A DNA stretch of 8,787 bases from Flavobacteriia bacterium. GTDB lineage: Bacteria; Bacteroidota; Bacteroidia; Flavobacteriales; Flavobacteriaceae. This document shows positions 1 through 5,666 of this stretch, piece by piece. A model generated the notes under the pieces. That model made no database searches, was not told the origin of the DNA, and was given only the letters and a program-made list of their open reading frames with translations. The position numbers and the translations under genes were made by a program. Location: NCBI GenBank assembly GCA_003973375.1, contig QNYL01000195.1:1-8787 (forward strand), written 5' to 3'. How positions within the stretch are numbered: the stretch's first letter is position 1; each line of letters starts with the position of its first letter.

Positions 1-66
1 CGTCAGGTGGGTAATGTTGAAATACCACAGCAGGCATTTATGGCTGTGTTAAAGCTGAATGATTAA
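1..66 (+). CDS. lepA: Elongation factor 4 (LepA), C-terminal end only
   Basis: Only the last 21 codons and the stop are present; the gene begins outside the window. The frame reads RQVGNVEIPQQAFMAVLKLN followed by D and TAA. This matches the conserved tail of the ribosomal back-translocation GTPase LepA (EF4), whose C-terminus in many bacteria has the form K-x-x-GNVE(I/L)PQ-x-AF-x-A(V/I)L. LepA is a cytosolic translation factor and has no evident link to the redox genes that follow. A hairpin with a T-tract lies directly behind the stop, so transcription probably ends here. The call rests on a short but distinctive tail. Confidence 0.88.
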   Translation, partial: RQVGNVEIPQQAFMAVLKLND

Positions 67-81
67 AAAATTGAGAATGGA

Positions 82-112
82 AGGGGAGTTATTTCAGCTC
101 CTCTTTGTTTTT
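82..112 (+). terminator. Rho-independent terminator of lepA
   Basis: The arms AGGGGAGTT (82-90) and AGCTCCTCT (96-104) form a 9-bp stem with two G-U pairs and a 5-nt loop (ATTTC). A T-rich tail, TTTGTTTTT, follows to 112. It lies 15 bp behind the lepA stop and faces the convergent gene, overlapping that gene's last three codons and stop. The minus strand has no T-run directly after the stem, so it should work mainly on plus-strand transcripts. Confidence 0.7.
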
Positions 113-750
113 GATACCACTTCAGCAACCAGATCTCTGCAACAATTTCCGGTAGGATTTAAAATTTCGCATCTTTCATTGATCTTATTGCGGTAAAGCG
201 ACATAATATCTTCCCATACATTCAGTCCGTGATCAACAACAGCTTTTTTTATCTGCTCTTCATCTATGTTATTACAATAGCAAATCACTTTTCTTTTTAC
301 CCCTTTTTTATACCAAAGTTCACGTTTTAGAACAGATTGATCCAGAGTGATCTCATCATTGTAATAGGCAATGCTACAATTGGGGTTTAAACAGATATAA
401 TTTTTCTTTTCAAAATTTATTTTTGAGTAATCTTCCTTTCTCAGATTAGATTTAAAGACTGTATTGGGTACAAAATTACCTGATTGATGGCAAACAGGGC
501 ATGGAGGAATTTCTTGTTTATTTTCGTTGACAACATCTTCAAATCCCTCTACTTTATAATGACTCTCGTTGATCTTTTTGATGATGTCTTCTTTGTTGAT
601 GATATTTTCATCGAATTGAATGATTCCCGAGTCGGATTGATGATCAATATTTCTTTCACTGATCCCTTCGAGCTCATCTACCAGCCTTTCAACAGAAGCT
701 GAGCAACCGCCGCAGCTCATTCCTATTATTTTTAGCGAAATGATCTTCAT
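94..750 (-). CDS. HMA domain fused to CopZ-type Zn/[2Fe-2S] domain (putative copper chaperone)
   Basis: A 218-residue soluble protein with two parts. Residues 1-70 are a heavy-metal-associated domain with the binding loop GMSCGGC (C13, C16), the fold that carries Cu(I) to P-type ATPases. Residues 82-210 resemble the N-terminal domain of Archaeoglobus fulgidus CopZ. Paired cysteines C84/C87 and C120/C125 look like a zinc site, and C157/C159 with C194 and C203/C204 have the CxC...CC layout of a BFD-like [2Fe-2S] site. In archaeal CopZ the iron-sulfur domain comes first and the HMA domain last; here the order is reversed. No copper ATPase or copper regulator is visible nearby, so the role in copper handling is inferred from the domains. 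There is no signal peptide or membrane segment. The start is the only ATG ahead of the HMA beta strand and has no clear ribosome-binding site. The gene lies 108 bp behind the HEPN-like gene, with no visible terminator between them, so the two may be co-transcribed. Confidence 0.8.
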   Translation of the reverse strand: MKIISLKIIGMSCGGCSASVERLVDELEGISERNIDHQSDSGIIQFDENIINKEDIIKKINESHYKVEGFEDVVNENKQEIPPCPVCHQSGNFVPNTVFKSNLRKEDYSKINFEKKNYICLNPNCSIAYYNDEITLDQSVLKRELWYKKGVKRKVICYCNNIDEEQIKKAVVDHGLNVWEDIMSLYRNKINERCEILNPTGNCCRDLVAEVVSKTKRS

Positions 751-812
751 TTTATAATATTACGGATTTTGATTGTAAAATCAGTCGAATATTTATAGAA
801 AAACTTACATCC

Positions 813-844
813 TTAAAGCATTAAAAGATTAAAGCATTAAATCA
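813..844. repeat. Two tandem 16-bp repeats upstream of the CopZ-like gene
   Basis: TTAAAGCATTAAAAGA (813-828) is followed directly by TTAAAGCATTAAATCA (829-844). The first 13 bases are identical, and 14 of 16 match overall. The repeats fill about a third of the gap between the CopZ-like gene and the HEPN-like gene and lie 63 bp or more upstream of the CopZ-like start codon. They could be paired operator sites or simple slippage in AT-rich sequence. No known operator was recognised. Confidence 0.6.
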
Positions 845-858
845 TTGCATAAAAACCT

Positions 859-1227
859 TTAGAACAGATGGAGATTCCTAAAAAAAGTGTCCAGGTCATC
901 TGCAGTTTTATAACAGGCGCTTACTTTGCTTACTTCTTCACAATAACTGGAATCTACGGTGTGCAGCCGGCAATCGACCGATTTAAAATTAAGCTTATTA
1001 AATTCAGGGTTGATCGAACGGCAGCGATCGAGGAGTCCCTGCATGGTCTCATCTTCATGAGTTTCATAACCCCGTTTGAACAGATAGCCCTTAAGAAAAT
1101 TTAAGATGGCGTTTTGTGAGTTCTTACATACCAGATAGGACACCACATCCTCTTTGGGTTTATAGAGTTCCTCATTTGCAATGCTCAGGTGTTCTGAAGC
1201 TTTATTAAAATATTCTTTTTCTTTCAT
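859..1227 (-). CDS. HEPN-like domain protein
   Basis: A 122-residue, mostly helical, soluble protein. It begins with a helix containing KASEHLSIANEEL and continues with the segment KNSQNAILNFLKGYLFKRG (35-53), followed by H57 and a leucine-containing helix. This pattern (helix, A-x-x-x-A/L helix, short loop with G and H, helix) is typical of HEPN proteins. The R-x(4-6)-H motif of HEPN ribonucleases is not seen, so it may be a binding or partner domain rather than a nuclease. Five cysteines (C34, C69, C86, C96, C105) are many for such a small protein. No nucleotidyltransferase (MNT) partner lies beside it, so there is no evidence for a toxin-antitoxin pair. The start codon is only 33 bp past the nifJ terminator, so the gene needs a promoter in that short stretch or read-through. 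The fold call is moderate and the function is unknown. Confidence 0.65.
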   Translation of the reverse strand: MKEKEYFNKASEHLSIANEELYKPKEDVVSYLVCKNSQNAILNFLKGYLFKRGYETHEDETMQGLLDRCRSINPEFNKLNFKSVDCRLHTVDSSYCEEVSKVSACYKTADDLDTFFRNLHLF

Positions 1228-1260
1228 AGGATAAATTGAAAAGGAAAGGTAAAAATATAA

Positions 1261-1290
1261 AAAAAGGCTGTTAGAAATAACAGCCTTTTT
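1261..1290 (-). terminator. Rho-independent terminator of nifJ
   Basis: A perfect 13-bp inverted repeat, AAAAAGGCTGTTA (1261-1273) and TAACAGCCTTTTT (1278-1290), with a 4-nt loop. The minus-strand transcript ends the stem in a run of U followed by more AT-rich sequence. It begins 22 bp behind the nifJ stop. The A and T runs on both sides would let it work in either direction, but only the minus strand carries a gene leading into it. Confidence 0.9.
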
Positions 1291-1312
1291 TCTAATTATT
1301 AATATCTATTGA

Positions 1313-4300
1313 TTATAATTTGCTGTAGATTTGTAAACGTTCCCATTTATTATCAACACCTTCCTGTGCTTTAGACAATAACTGAGCAGCAAATTTCTCG
1401 TCCATTTTCTTAACACGTGTAAAACGTGATTCTTTGTACATGAAATCTTCTATTGGTCCTTGTGGAGCTTTAGAATCAATCTTGAACTTCTTACCTTTAG
1501 GGCTGTCTGGATTGAAACGGAACAATGGCCAGAAACCGGTTTCAACAGCCAGTTTTTGATGTTCTGCACCGGCACCCAGATCATAACCGTGCTCAATACA
1601 ATGTGAGTAAGCAATGATCAATGATGGTCCGTCGTAATCAGCAGCTTCTTTTAAGGCTTTAATGGCATGTGCATCTTTGGCACCTGATGCTATCTGAGCC
1701 ACATAAACATTACCGTAAGAAACAGCCTGAAGGGCTAAGTCTTTTTTACCAACTTTCTTACCTCCGATAGCAAATTTAGCACTTGCTCCAATTGGAGTTG
1801 CTTTAGAAGCCTGACCACCGGTATTAGAATAAACTTCAGTATCCATTACCAGGATGTTTACATTTTCTCCTGAAGATAAGATGTGATCTAATCCACCGTA
1901 TCCGATGTCATAAGCCCATCCGTCACCACCGAGGATCCACATATGCTTTTTACTTAAGTTATCAGATAATGAAAGTAATTCTTTGGCATTTTTATGATCT
2001 GATTTCTCAAGGATTGCATTTAGTTTATCGATATTATCGAACTGCTGCTTTTTAGTAACCTCATCTTTTTCCTCATTTGTAAGGATAGCTTCAACAAGTT
2101 CTTTACCTACTTCAGATTCCATTGCTTTTAATAATTTTTTGGCTCTGGCTTCCTTTGAATTTAAAGCCAGTCTGATACCCAAACCATATTCGGCGTTATC
2201 TTCAAATAAGGAGTTAGCCCATGCAGGACCTCTTCCATCCTTATTCTTTGTATAAGGAGTTGTTGGTAAGTTTCCTCCATAGATAGAAGAACAACCTGTT
2301 GCATTGGCAATAACCATATTATCACCCCATAATTGTGTAATGAGTTTTATATAAGGTGTTTCACCACAACCCGGACAAGCACCTGAGAACTCAAAAAGAG
2401 GCTGCAGGAATTGTGATCCTTTTACGTTGTTTGTGGTTAACTTGGTACGGTCATAATCCGGTAACTTAATAAAGTGATTCCAGTTTACAGCTTCTCTTTC
2501 GGCAACTTCATTCTTATCGTGTAAGTTAATTGCTTTAAAGTTCTCTTTTTCTTTGCTTACTGCAGGGCAAACTGCAACACAAAGATTACAACCGGTACAG
2601 TCGTAAGGAGAAACCTGTAAAATATAGCTTTCATTCTCCTTGTCGAACGGACGGCCTTTGGCAGCGACATGAGTTAAAGTAGTTGGGAATTCTTTAATCA
2701 ATCCGTTATCTACAACTTTAGCGCGAATGGCTCCGTGAGGACAGATTAGTGAACATTTATTACATTGTGTACAAAGTTCATTATCATCCCAAGTAGGAAT
2801 AAAGGTTGCGATATCGCGTTTTTGATATTGAGTAGTTCCTGTTGGGAAAGTTCCGTCAGGTAAAAATACACCTACTGGTAATTCATCTCCTCTTCCTGCC
2901 ATACTAACAGCAAGTACTTCCTTAACATAATCTGTTGCTTCATCAGTAACAAATCCTTTTAATTGGATATTGCTGGTAACTTTTGCAGGATAATCTACTT
3001 TATAAAGGTTTTCAAGGGCTTTATCAACACCGTTAAAGTTCATCTGTACAATAGCATCCCCTTTGTGAGAGTATGATTTTACAATGGCTTCTTTAATTCG
3101 TTTGATCGCCTCATCTTTTGGTAAGATACCTGAAATGGCAAAGAAGCAGGTTTGCAGAATTGTATTGGTTCTACGACCTAAATTTGCTTCATGAGCAACT
3201 TTGGTTGCATCAATTACATAAAAATTAACTTCTTTTTCAATAATTTCTTCCTGAGTTTTTTGAGGTAATTTATCCCAGATCTCATCTTTAGAATAAGGAG
3301 CATTCAGTAAGAAAGTTCCTCCTTTTTTCACTTTTCTTAGCATGTCGTATCTCTCGATGAAGTTGTACTGATGACAGGCAATAAAGTCAGCGGAGTTGAT
3401 CAGATAACTTGAATAGATTGGTTTTGGTCCGAAACGCAGGTGAGAAACAGTTTGTGAACCGGCTTTATTAGAGTCGTAAACAAAATATCCCTGTGCATAA
3501 CCATCTGTTGTATCTCCAATGATCTTAATAGAGTTTTTGTTGGCACTTACAGTACCATCAGAACCTAAACCATAGAATAAACTGTTAAATGTAGATTTTT
3601 TGGTTTTGAAAACATCACCAACTTCAATATGTGTTTTGGTAACATCATCAATAATACCTACGGTGAAATGATTTTTAGGAGTTTCCTGATCCAGATTGTC
3701 AAAAATGGCTTTTACCATTGCAGGAGTAAACTCTTTTGATGAAAGTCCGTAACGTCCGCCAACAATTTTTGGCATTGGTTTACCGCTTTCAACATAAGCT
3801 GAAACTACATCAAGATATACAGGCTCTCCAATACTTCCTGATTCTTTGGTTCTGTCCATTACGGCGATACTTTTTACAGTATCAGGCATCTTATCGATAA
3901 AGAAATCCATATCGAACGGACGATACAGGCGAATAATCAATGCGCCTACTTTTTCTCCCTGCTCCACCATGGTTTCAATAGTTTCAAGTACAGGCCCTTG
4001 TCCTGATCCCATAATTATAACTACTTTTTCGGCTTCAGGATGTCCTGTGTAATAGAACAATGAATATTTACGTCCGGTATGCTTGTAGAACTCATCCATA
4101 GTTTCCTGAACAATGGCAGGAGTTTGATCGTAATAAGAGTTGGCAGCTTCGCGGGCTTGGAAGAATACGTCAGGGTTTTGTGCAGTACCTCTGATTACAG
4201 GATTCTTAGGATTTAAAGCACGCTCTTTATGTTCCATCACTTTATCAAAAGGCATCATAGCCTCGATGGTTTCATCAGAAATACCATCAATCTTCTGGAT

Positions 4301-4843
4301 CTCATGTGAAGTTCTGAAACCGTCGAAGATATTTAAAAACGGAACTCTTGATTTTAACGTTGCTACCTGAGAGATTAAAGCAAAATCATGTGCTTCCTGT
4401 ACAGAACCTCCAAACAGCATGGCAAAACCTGTTTGACGGGTTGCCATTACATCGGAATGATCTCCAAATATAGAAAGGGCATGTGTTGCGATGGTTCTTG
4501 CAGCAACGTGGAATACTGTTGGTAAAAGTTCACCGGCAATCTTATACATATTTGGGATCATCAATAACAATCCCTGAGATGCAGTAAAAGTAGTGGTTAA
4601 TGCGCCACCCTGTAAACTACCGTGTACAGCACCTGATGCTCCACCTTCACTTTGCATTTCAACAACATTTGGAATTTCTCCGTAAATGTTGGTCATATTT
4701 TTTGCACTATATGCTTCTGCATGTTCTCCCATAGGGGAAGAAGGTGTGATCGGATAAATAGCACATACTTCATTAGTCTTATGTGCAATGAGTGCTACCG
4801 CTTCATTTCCATCGCAGATAAGTTTTTTAGAATTTTTCTCCAT
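1313..4843 (-). CDS. nifJ: Pyruvate:ferredoxin (flavodoxin) oxidoreductase, single-chain
   Basis: A 1176-residue cytosolic enzyme of full family length. It converts pyruvate and CoA to acetyl-CoA and CO2 and passes two electrons to ferredoxin or flavodoxin. The N-terminal pyrimidine-binding domain carries YPITPSSPMGE (30-40). T33, E66 and R116 correspond to Thr31, Glu64 and Arg114 of the Desulfovibrio africanus enzyme. The gamma-type domain occupies roughly residues 415-630. The ferredoxin-like domain has C691/C694/C697/C701 and C749/C752/C755/C759, giving two [4Fe-4S] clusters. The TPP domain follows, with GDGWAYDIGYGG (973-984) and N1007. The proximal-cluster cysteines C823, C826, C851 and C1082 are each offset by 11 from D. 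africanus 812, 815, 840 and 1071, so every electron-transfer centre is intact. The ATG at 4843 lies just ahead of the conserved start of domain I; there is no Shine-Dalgarno, as is usual in Bacteroidota. It has its own promoter and terminator and appears to be monocistronic. The fold is shared with other 2-oxoacid enzymes, but one-chain members of this length are normally pyruvate-specific. Confidence 0.97.
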   Translation of the reverse strand: MEKNSKKLICDGNEAVALIAHKTNEVCAIYPITPSSPMGEHAEAYSAKNMTNIYGEIPNVVEMQSEGGASGAVHGSLQGGALTTTFTASQGLLLMIPNMYKIAGELLPTVFHVAARTIATHALSIFGDHSDVMATRQTGFAMLFGGSVQEAHDFALISQVATLKSRVPFLNIFDGFRTSHEIQKIDGISDETIEAMMPFDKVMEHKERALNPKNPVIRGTAQNPDVFFQAREAANSYYDQTPAIVQETMDEFYKHTGRKYSLFYYTGHPEAEKVVIIMGSGQGPVLETIETMVEQGEKVGALIIRLYRPFDMDFFIDKMPDTVKSIAVMDRTKESGSIGEPVYLDVVSAYVESGKPMPKIVGGRYGLSSKEFTPAMVKAIFDNLDQETPKNHFTVGIIDDVTKTHIEVGDVFKTKKSTFNSLFYGLGSDGTVSANKNSIKIIGDTTDGYAQGYFVYDSNKAGSQTVSHLRFGPKPIYSSYLINSADFIACHQYNFIERYDMLRKVKKGGTFLLNAPYSKDEIWDKLPQKTQEEIIEKEVNFYVIDATKVAHEANLGRRTNTILQTCFFAISGILPKDEAIKRIKEAIVKSYSHKGDAIVQMNFNGVDKALENLYKVDYPAKVTSNIQLKGFVTDEATDYVKEVLAVSMAGRGDELPVGVFLPDGTFPTGTTQYQKRDIATFIPTWDDNELCTQCNKCSLICPHGAIRAKVVDNGLIKEFPTTLTHVAAKGRPFDKENESYILQVSPYDCTGCNLCVAVCPAVSKEKENFKAINLHDKNEVAEREAVNWNHFIKLPDYDRTKLTTNNVKGSQFLQPLFEFSGACPGCGETPYIKLITQLWGDNMVIANATGCSSIYGGNLPTTPYTKNKDGRGPAWANSLFEDNAEYGLGIRLALNSKEARAKKLLKAMESEVGKELVEAILTNEEKDEVTKKQQFDNIDKLNAILEKSDHKNAKELLSLSDNLSKKHMWILGGDGWAYDIGYGGLDHILSSGENVNILVMDTEVYSNTGGQASKATPIGASAKFAIGGKKVGKKDLALQAVSYGNVYVAQIASGAKDAHAIKALKEAADYDGPSLIIAYSHCIEHGYDLGAGAEHQKLAVETGFWPLFRFNPDSPKGKKFKIDSKAPQGPIEDFMYKESRFTRVKKMDEKFAAQLLSKAQEGVDNKWERLQIYSKL

Positions 4844-4944
4844 AATTAAAATATTTTTATTTAATAATCTGAGGTTTTACACCTGATATAATGTACAATA
4901 TGTATGGTGTGGTTAGTTCATGGTTTAACGAAATTAACAAGATG

Positions 4945-4988
4945 CAAAATTATGCCGATTGTTACTTTTAAATAATGATAAAAATCAT
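4945..4988 (-). promoter_or_regulatory. nifJ promoter with Crp/Fnr-type dyad
   Basis: On the minus strand the dyad ATGATTTTTATCAT (4988-4975) is followed by 22 bp and a perfect Bacteroidota -7 box, TAATTTTG (4952-4945). No TTG is found at the expected -33 position, and the dyad lies just upstream of it. The dyad centre is 36.5 bp from the final G of the -7 box. If transcription begins about six bases after that G, the centre falls near -42, the class II activator position of Crp/Fnr proteins. This would give a leader of about 95 nt. The box and dyad are seen directly; activation is inferred. Confidence 0.7.
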
Positions 4989-5030
4989 CTACTAAAAAAA
5001 TATAGACGATATCCTCTTAAGATTAAGTTA

Positions 5031-5065
5031 AAAAAAAGACTGTCATAAGCTGACAGTCTTTTTTT
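5031..5065 (-). terminator. Rho-independent terminator of the ferredoxin gene
   Basis: A perfect 15-bp inverted repeat, AAAAAAAGACTGTCA (5031-5045) and TGACAGTCTTTTTTT (5051-5065), with a 5-nt loop. Read on the minus strand it ends in a long U-run, 17 bp behind the ferredoxin stop. It insulates nifJ from ferredoxin transcription, consistent with nifJ having its own promoter. Confidence 0.92.
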
Positions 5066-5082
5066 GAGTTAATTGTTTAAAA

Positions 5083-5433
5083 TTATTCTCCGTGCAACCA
5101 GGCTTTTTTAGCCAGAAGTTGCGCTTCATCTTCTTCATGATCCTCATCAGGAACACAAGCGTCTACCGGACATACAGAAGCACATTGAGGCTCATCGTGG
5201 AAGCCTTTACACTCTGTACATTTGTCAGGAACGATAAAATAGAACTCGTCGCTTAATGCATCGTTTCTTTCGTCAGCATCAACTTCTTCACCATTAGGTA
5301 AAGTTATAGTTCCGCTAAGTGCAGTTCCGTCTGAATAAGACCAATCGGTATCTGGTTCATAAATTGCATTGTTTGGACATTCAGAGATGCAGGCATCACA
5401 ATTTATACAATCGTCGGTTATTTTAATAGCCAT
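5083..5433 (-). CDS. 2[4Fe-4S] ferredoxin with extended linker
   Basis: A 116-residue acidic, soluble ferredoxin. The first cluster motif is C9-x2-C12-x2-C15-x3-C19-P. The second is C72-x2-C75-x8-C84-x3-C88-P, where the eight residues between its second and third cysteines resemble the Alvin-type (Allochromatium vinosum) 8Fe ferredoxins. Two things differ from short clostridial ferredoxins: an insert of roughly 35-40 residues between the cluster motifs (about 27-66) and an acidic tail from residue 95 containing EDHEEDE. A ninth cysteine, C93, follows the second motif. It is the obvious electron acceptor for KorAB, which has no ferredoxin-like subunit, and possibly for NifJ, which lies behind it on the same strand. 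The gene is monocistronic, closed by a strong terminator, and divergent from korA. The ATG is immediately ahead of the first motif, so the start is well supported. Confidence 0.93.
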   Translation of the reverse strand: MAIKITDDCINCDACISECPNNAIYEPDTDWSYSDGTALSGTITLPNGEEVDADERNDALSDEFYFIVPDKCTECKGFHDEPQCASVCPVDACVPDEDHEEDEAQLLAKKAWLHGE

Positions 5434-5472
5434 AATAAAATTGATTTAAAGGGTTTCTAAAATTTCGAAGAA

Positions 5473-5480
5473 CAAAGTTA
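5473..5480 (-). promoter_or_regulatory. Probable -7 box of the ferredoxin gene
   Basis: TAACTTTG on the minus strand fits TAnnTTTG exactly and lies 39 bp before the ferredoxin ATG. No -33 TTG is visible at the usual spacing. The 14 bases at the position where nifJ and korA carry their dyad (5503-5516) contain no TGA...TCA pattern. This promoter therefore looks outside the shared control. Confidence 0.45.
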
Positions 5481-5559
5481 AATAAATATATGCAAAATAA
5501 TTGTTAAAATATAATTTAGAACAATTTTAAATTACTATCTTTTTAAAATATTTAAAGGA

Positions 5560-5603
5560 ATGATAAAAATCATACAATCATCCAAAAATCCACTCTAATT
5601 TTG
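5560..5603 (+). promoter_or_regulatory. korAB promoter P1 with Crp/Fnr-type dyad
   Basis: The dyad ATGATAAAAATCAT (5560-5573) is followed by 22 bp and TAATTTTG (5596-5603), a perfect TAnnTTTG box. The spacing is identical to that of nifJ, and no -33 TTG is present. The predicted leader is nearly 60 nt. Arms of the form TGAT-N4-ATCA are close to the Fnr consensus TTGAT-N4-ATCAA. Which family member binds cannot be told from the site. Confidence 0.7.
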
Positions 5604-5634
5604 AGGTCAATTTTTTAAAGTTTTAAATATTTTA

Positions 5635-5642
5635 TACTTTTG
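5635..5642 (+). promoter_or_regulatory. Possible second korAB -7 box (P2)
   Basis: TACTTTTG also matches TAnnTTTG and lies 24 bp before the korA ATG. It has no -33 TTG at the usual distance and no Crp/Fnr dyad at the distance used by P1. It may be a weak, activator-independent start or a chance match in AT-rich DNA. Confidence 0.35.
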
Positions 5643-5666
5643 GACATAAATAATTAAATAAACAAA

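Noticed and set aside
484..702. Open frame on the plus strand inside the CopZ-like gene
   Set aside because: It is antisense to a gene with clear metal-binding motifs, and its translation shows no recognisable domain.
770..783. Inverted repeat TGATT-GTAA-AATCA upstream of the CopZ-like gene as a further Crp/Fnr site
   Set aside because: The TGA and TCA cores are eight bases apart, not six, and no TAnnTTTG box lies at the 22-bp spacing seen at the other promoters.
868..1104. Open frame on the plus strand inside the HEPN-like gene
   Set aside because: It lies wholly antisense to the HEPN-like gene and has no conserved features. The minus-strand protein gives the more coherent helical domain.
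859..1227. HEPN-MNT type toxin-antitoxin system
   Set aside because: There is no adjacent nucleotidyltransferase and no R-x(4-6)-H ribonuclease motif in the HEPN-like protein.
3846..4849. Three open frames on the plus strand opposite the nifJ 5' half (3846-4052, 4140-4370, 4652-4849)
   Set aside because: They are shadows of nifJ, whose conserved residues are intact across the same positions.
4844..5030. Riboswitch or structured leader in the nifJ 5' region
   Set aside because: The leader is AT-rich, and I found no conserved riboswitch core or strong stem apart from the ferredoxin terminator upstream.
5601..5610. Palindrome TTGAGGTCAA in the korA upstream region as an operator
   Set aside because: Only two bases separate the half-sites, so it does not fit the Crp/Fnr spacing. 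It overlaps the end of the P1 -7 box and may be a chance dyad in AT-rich DNA.
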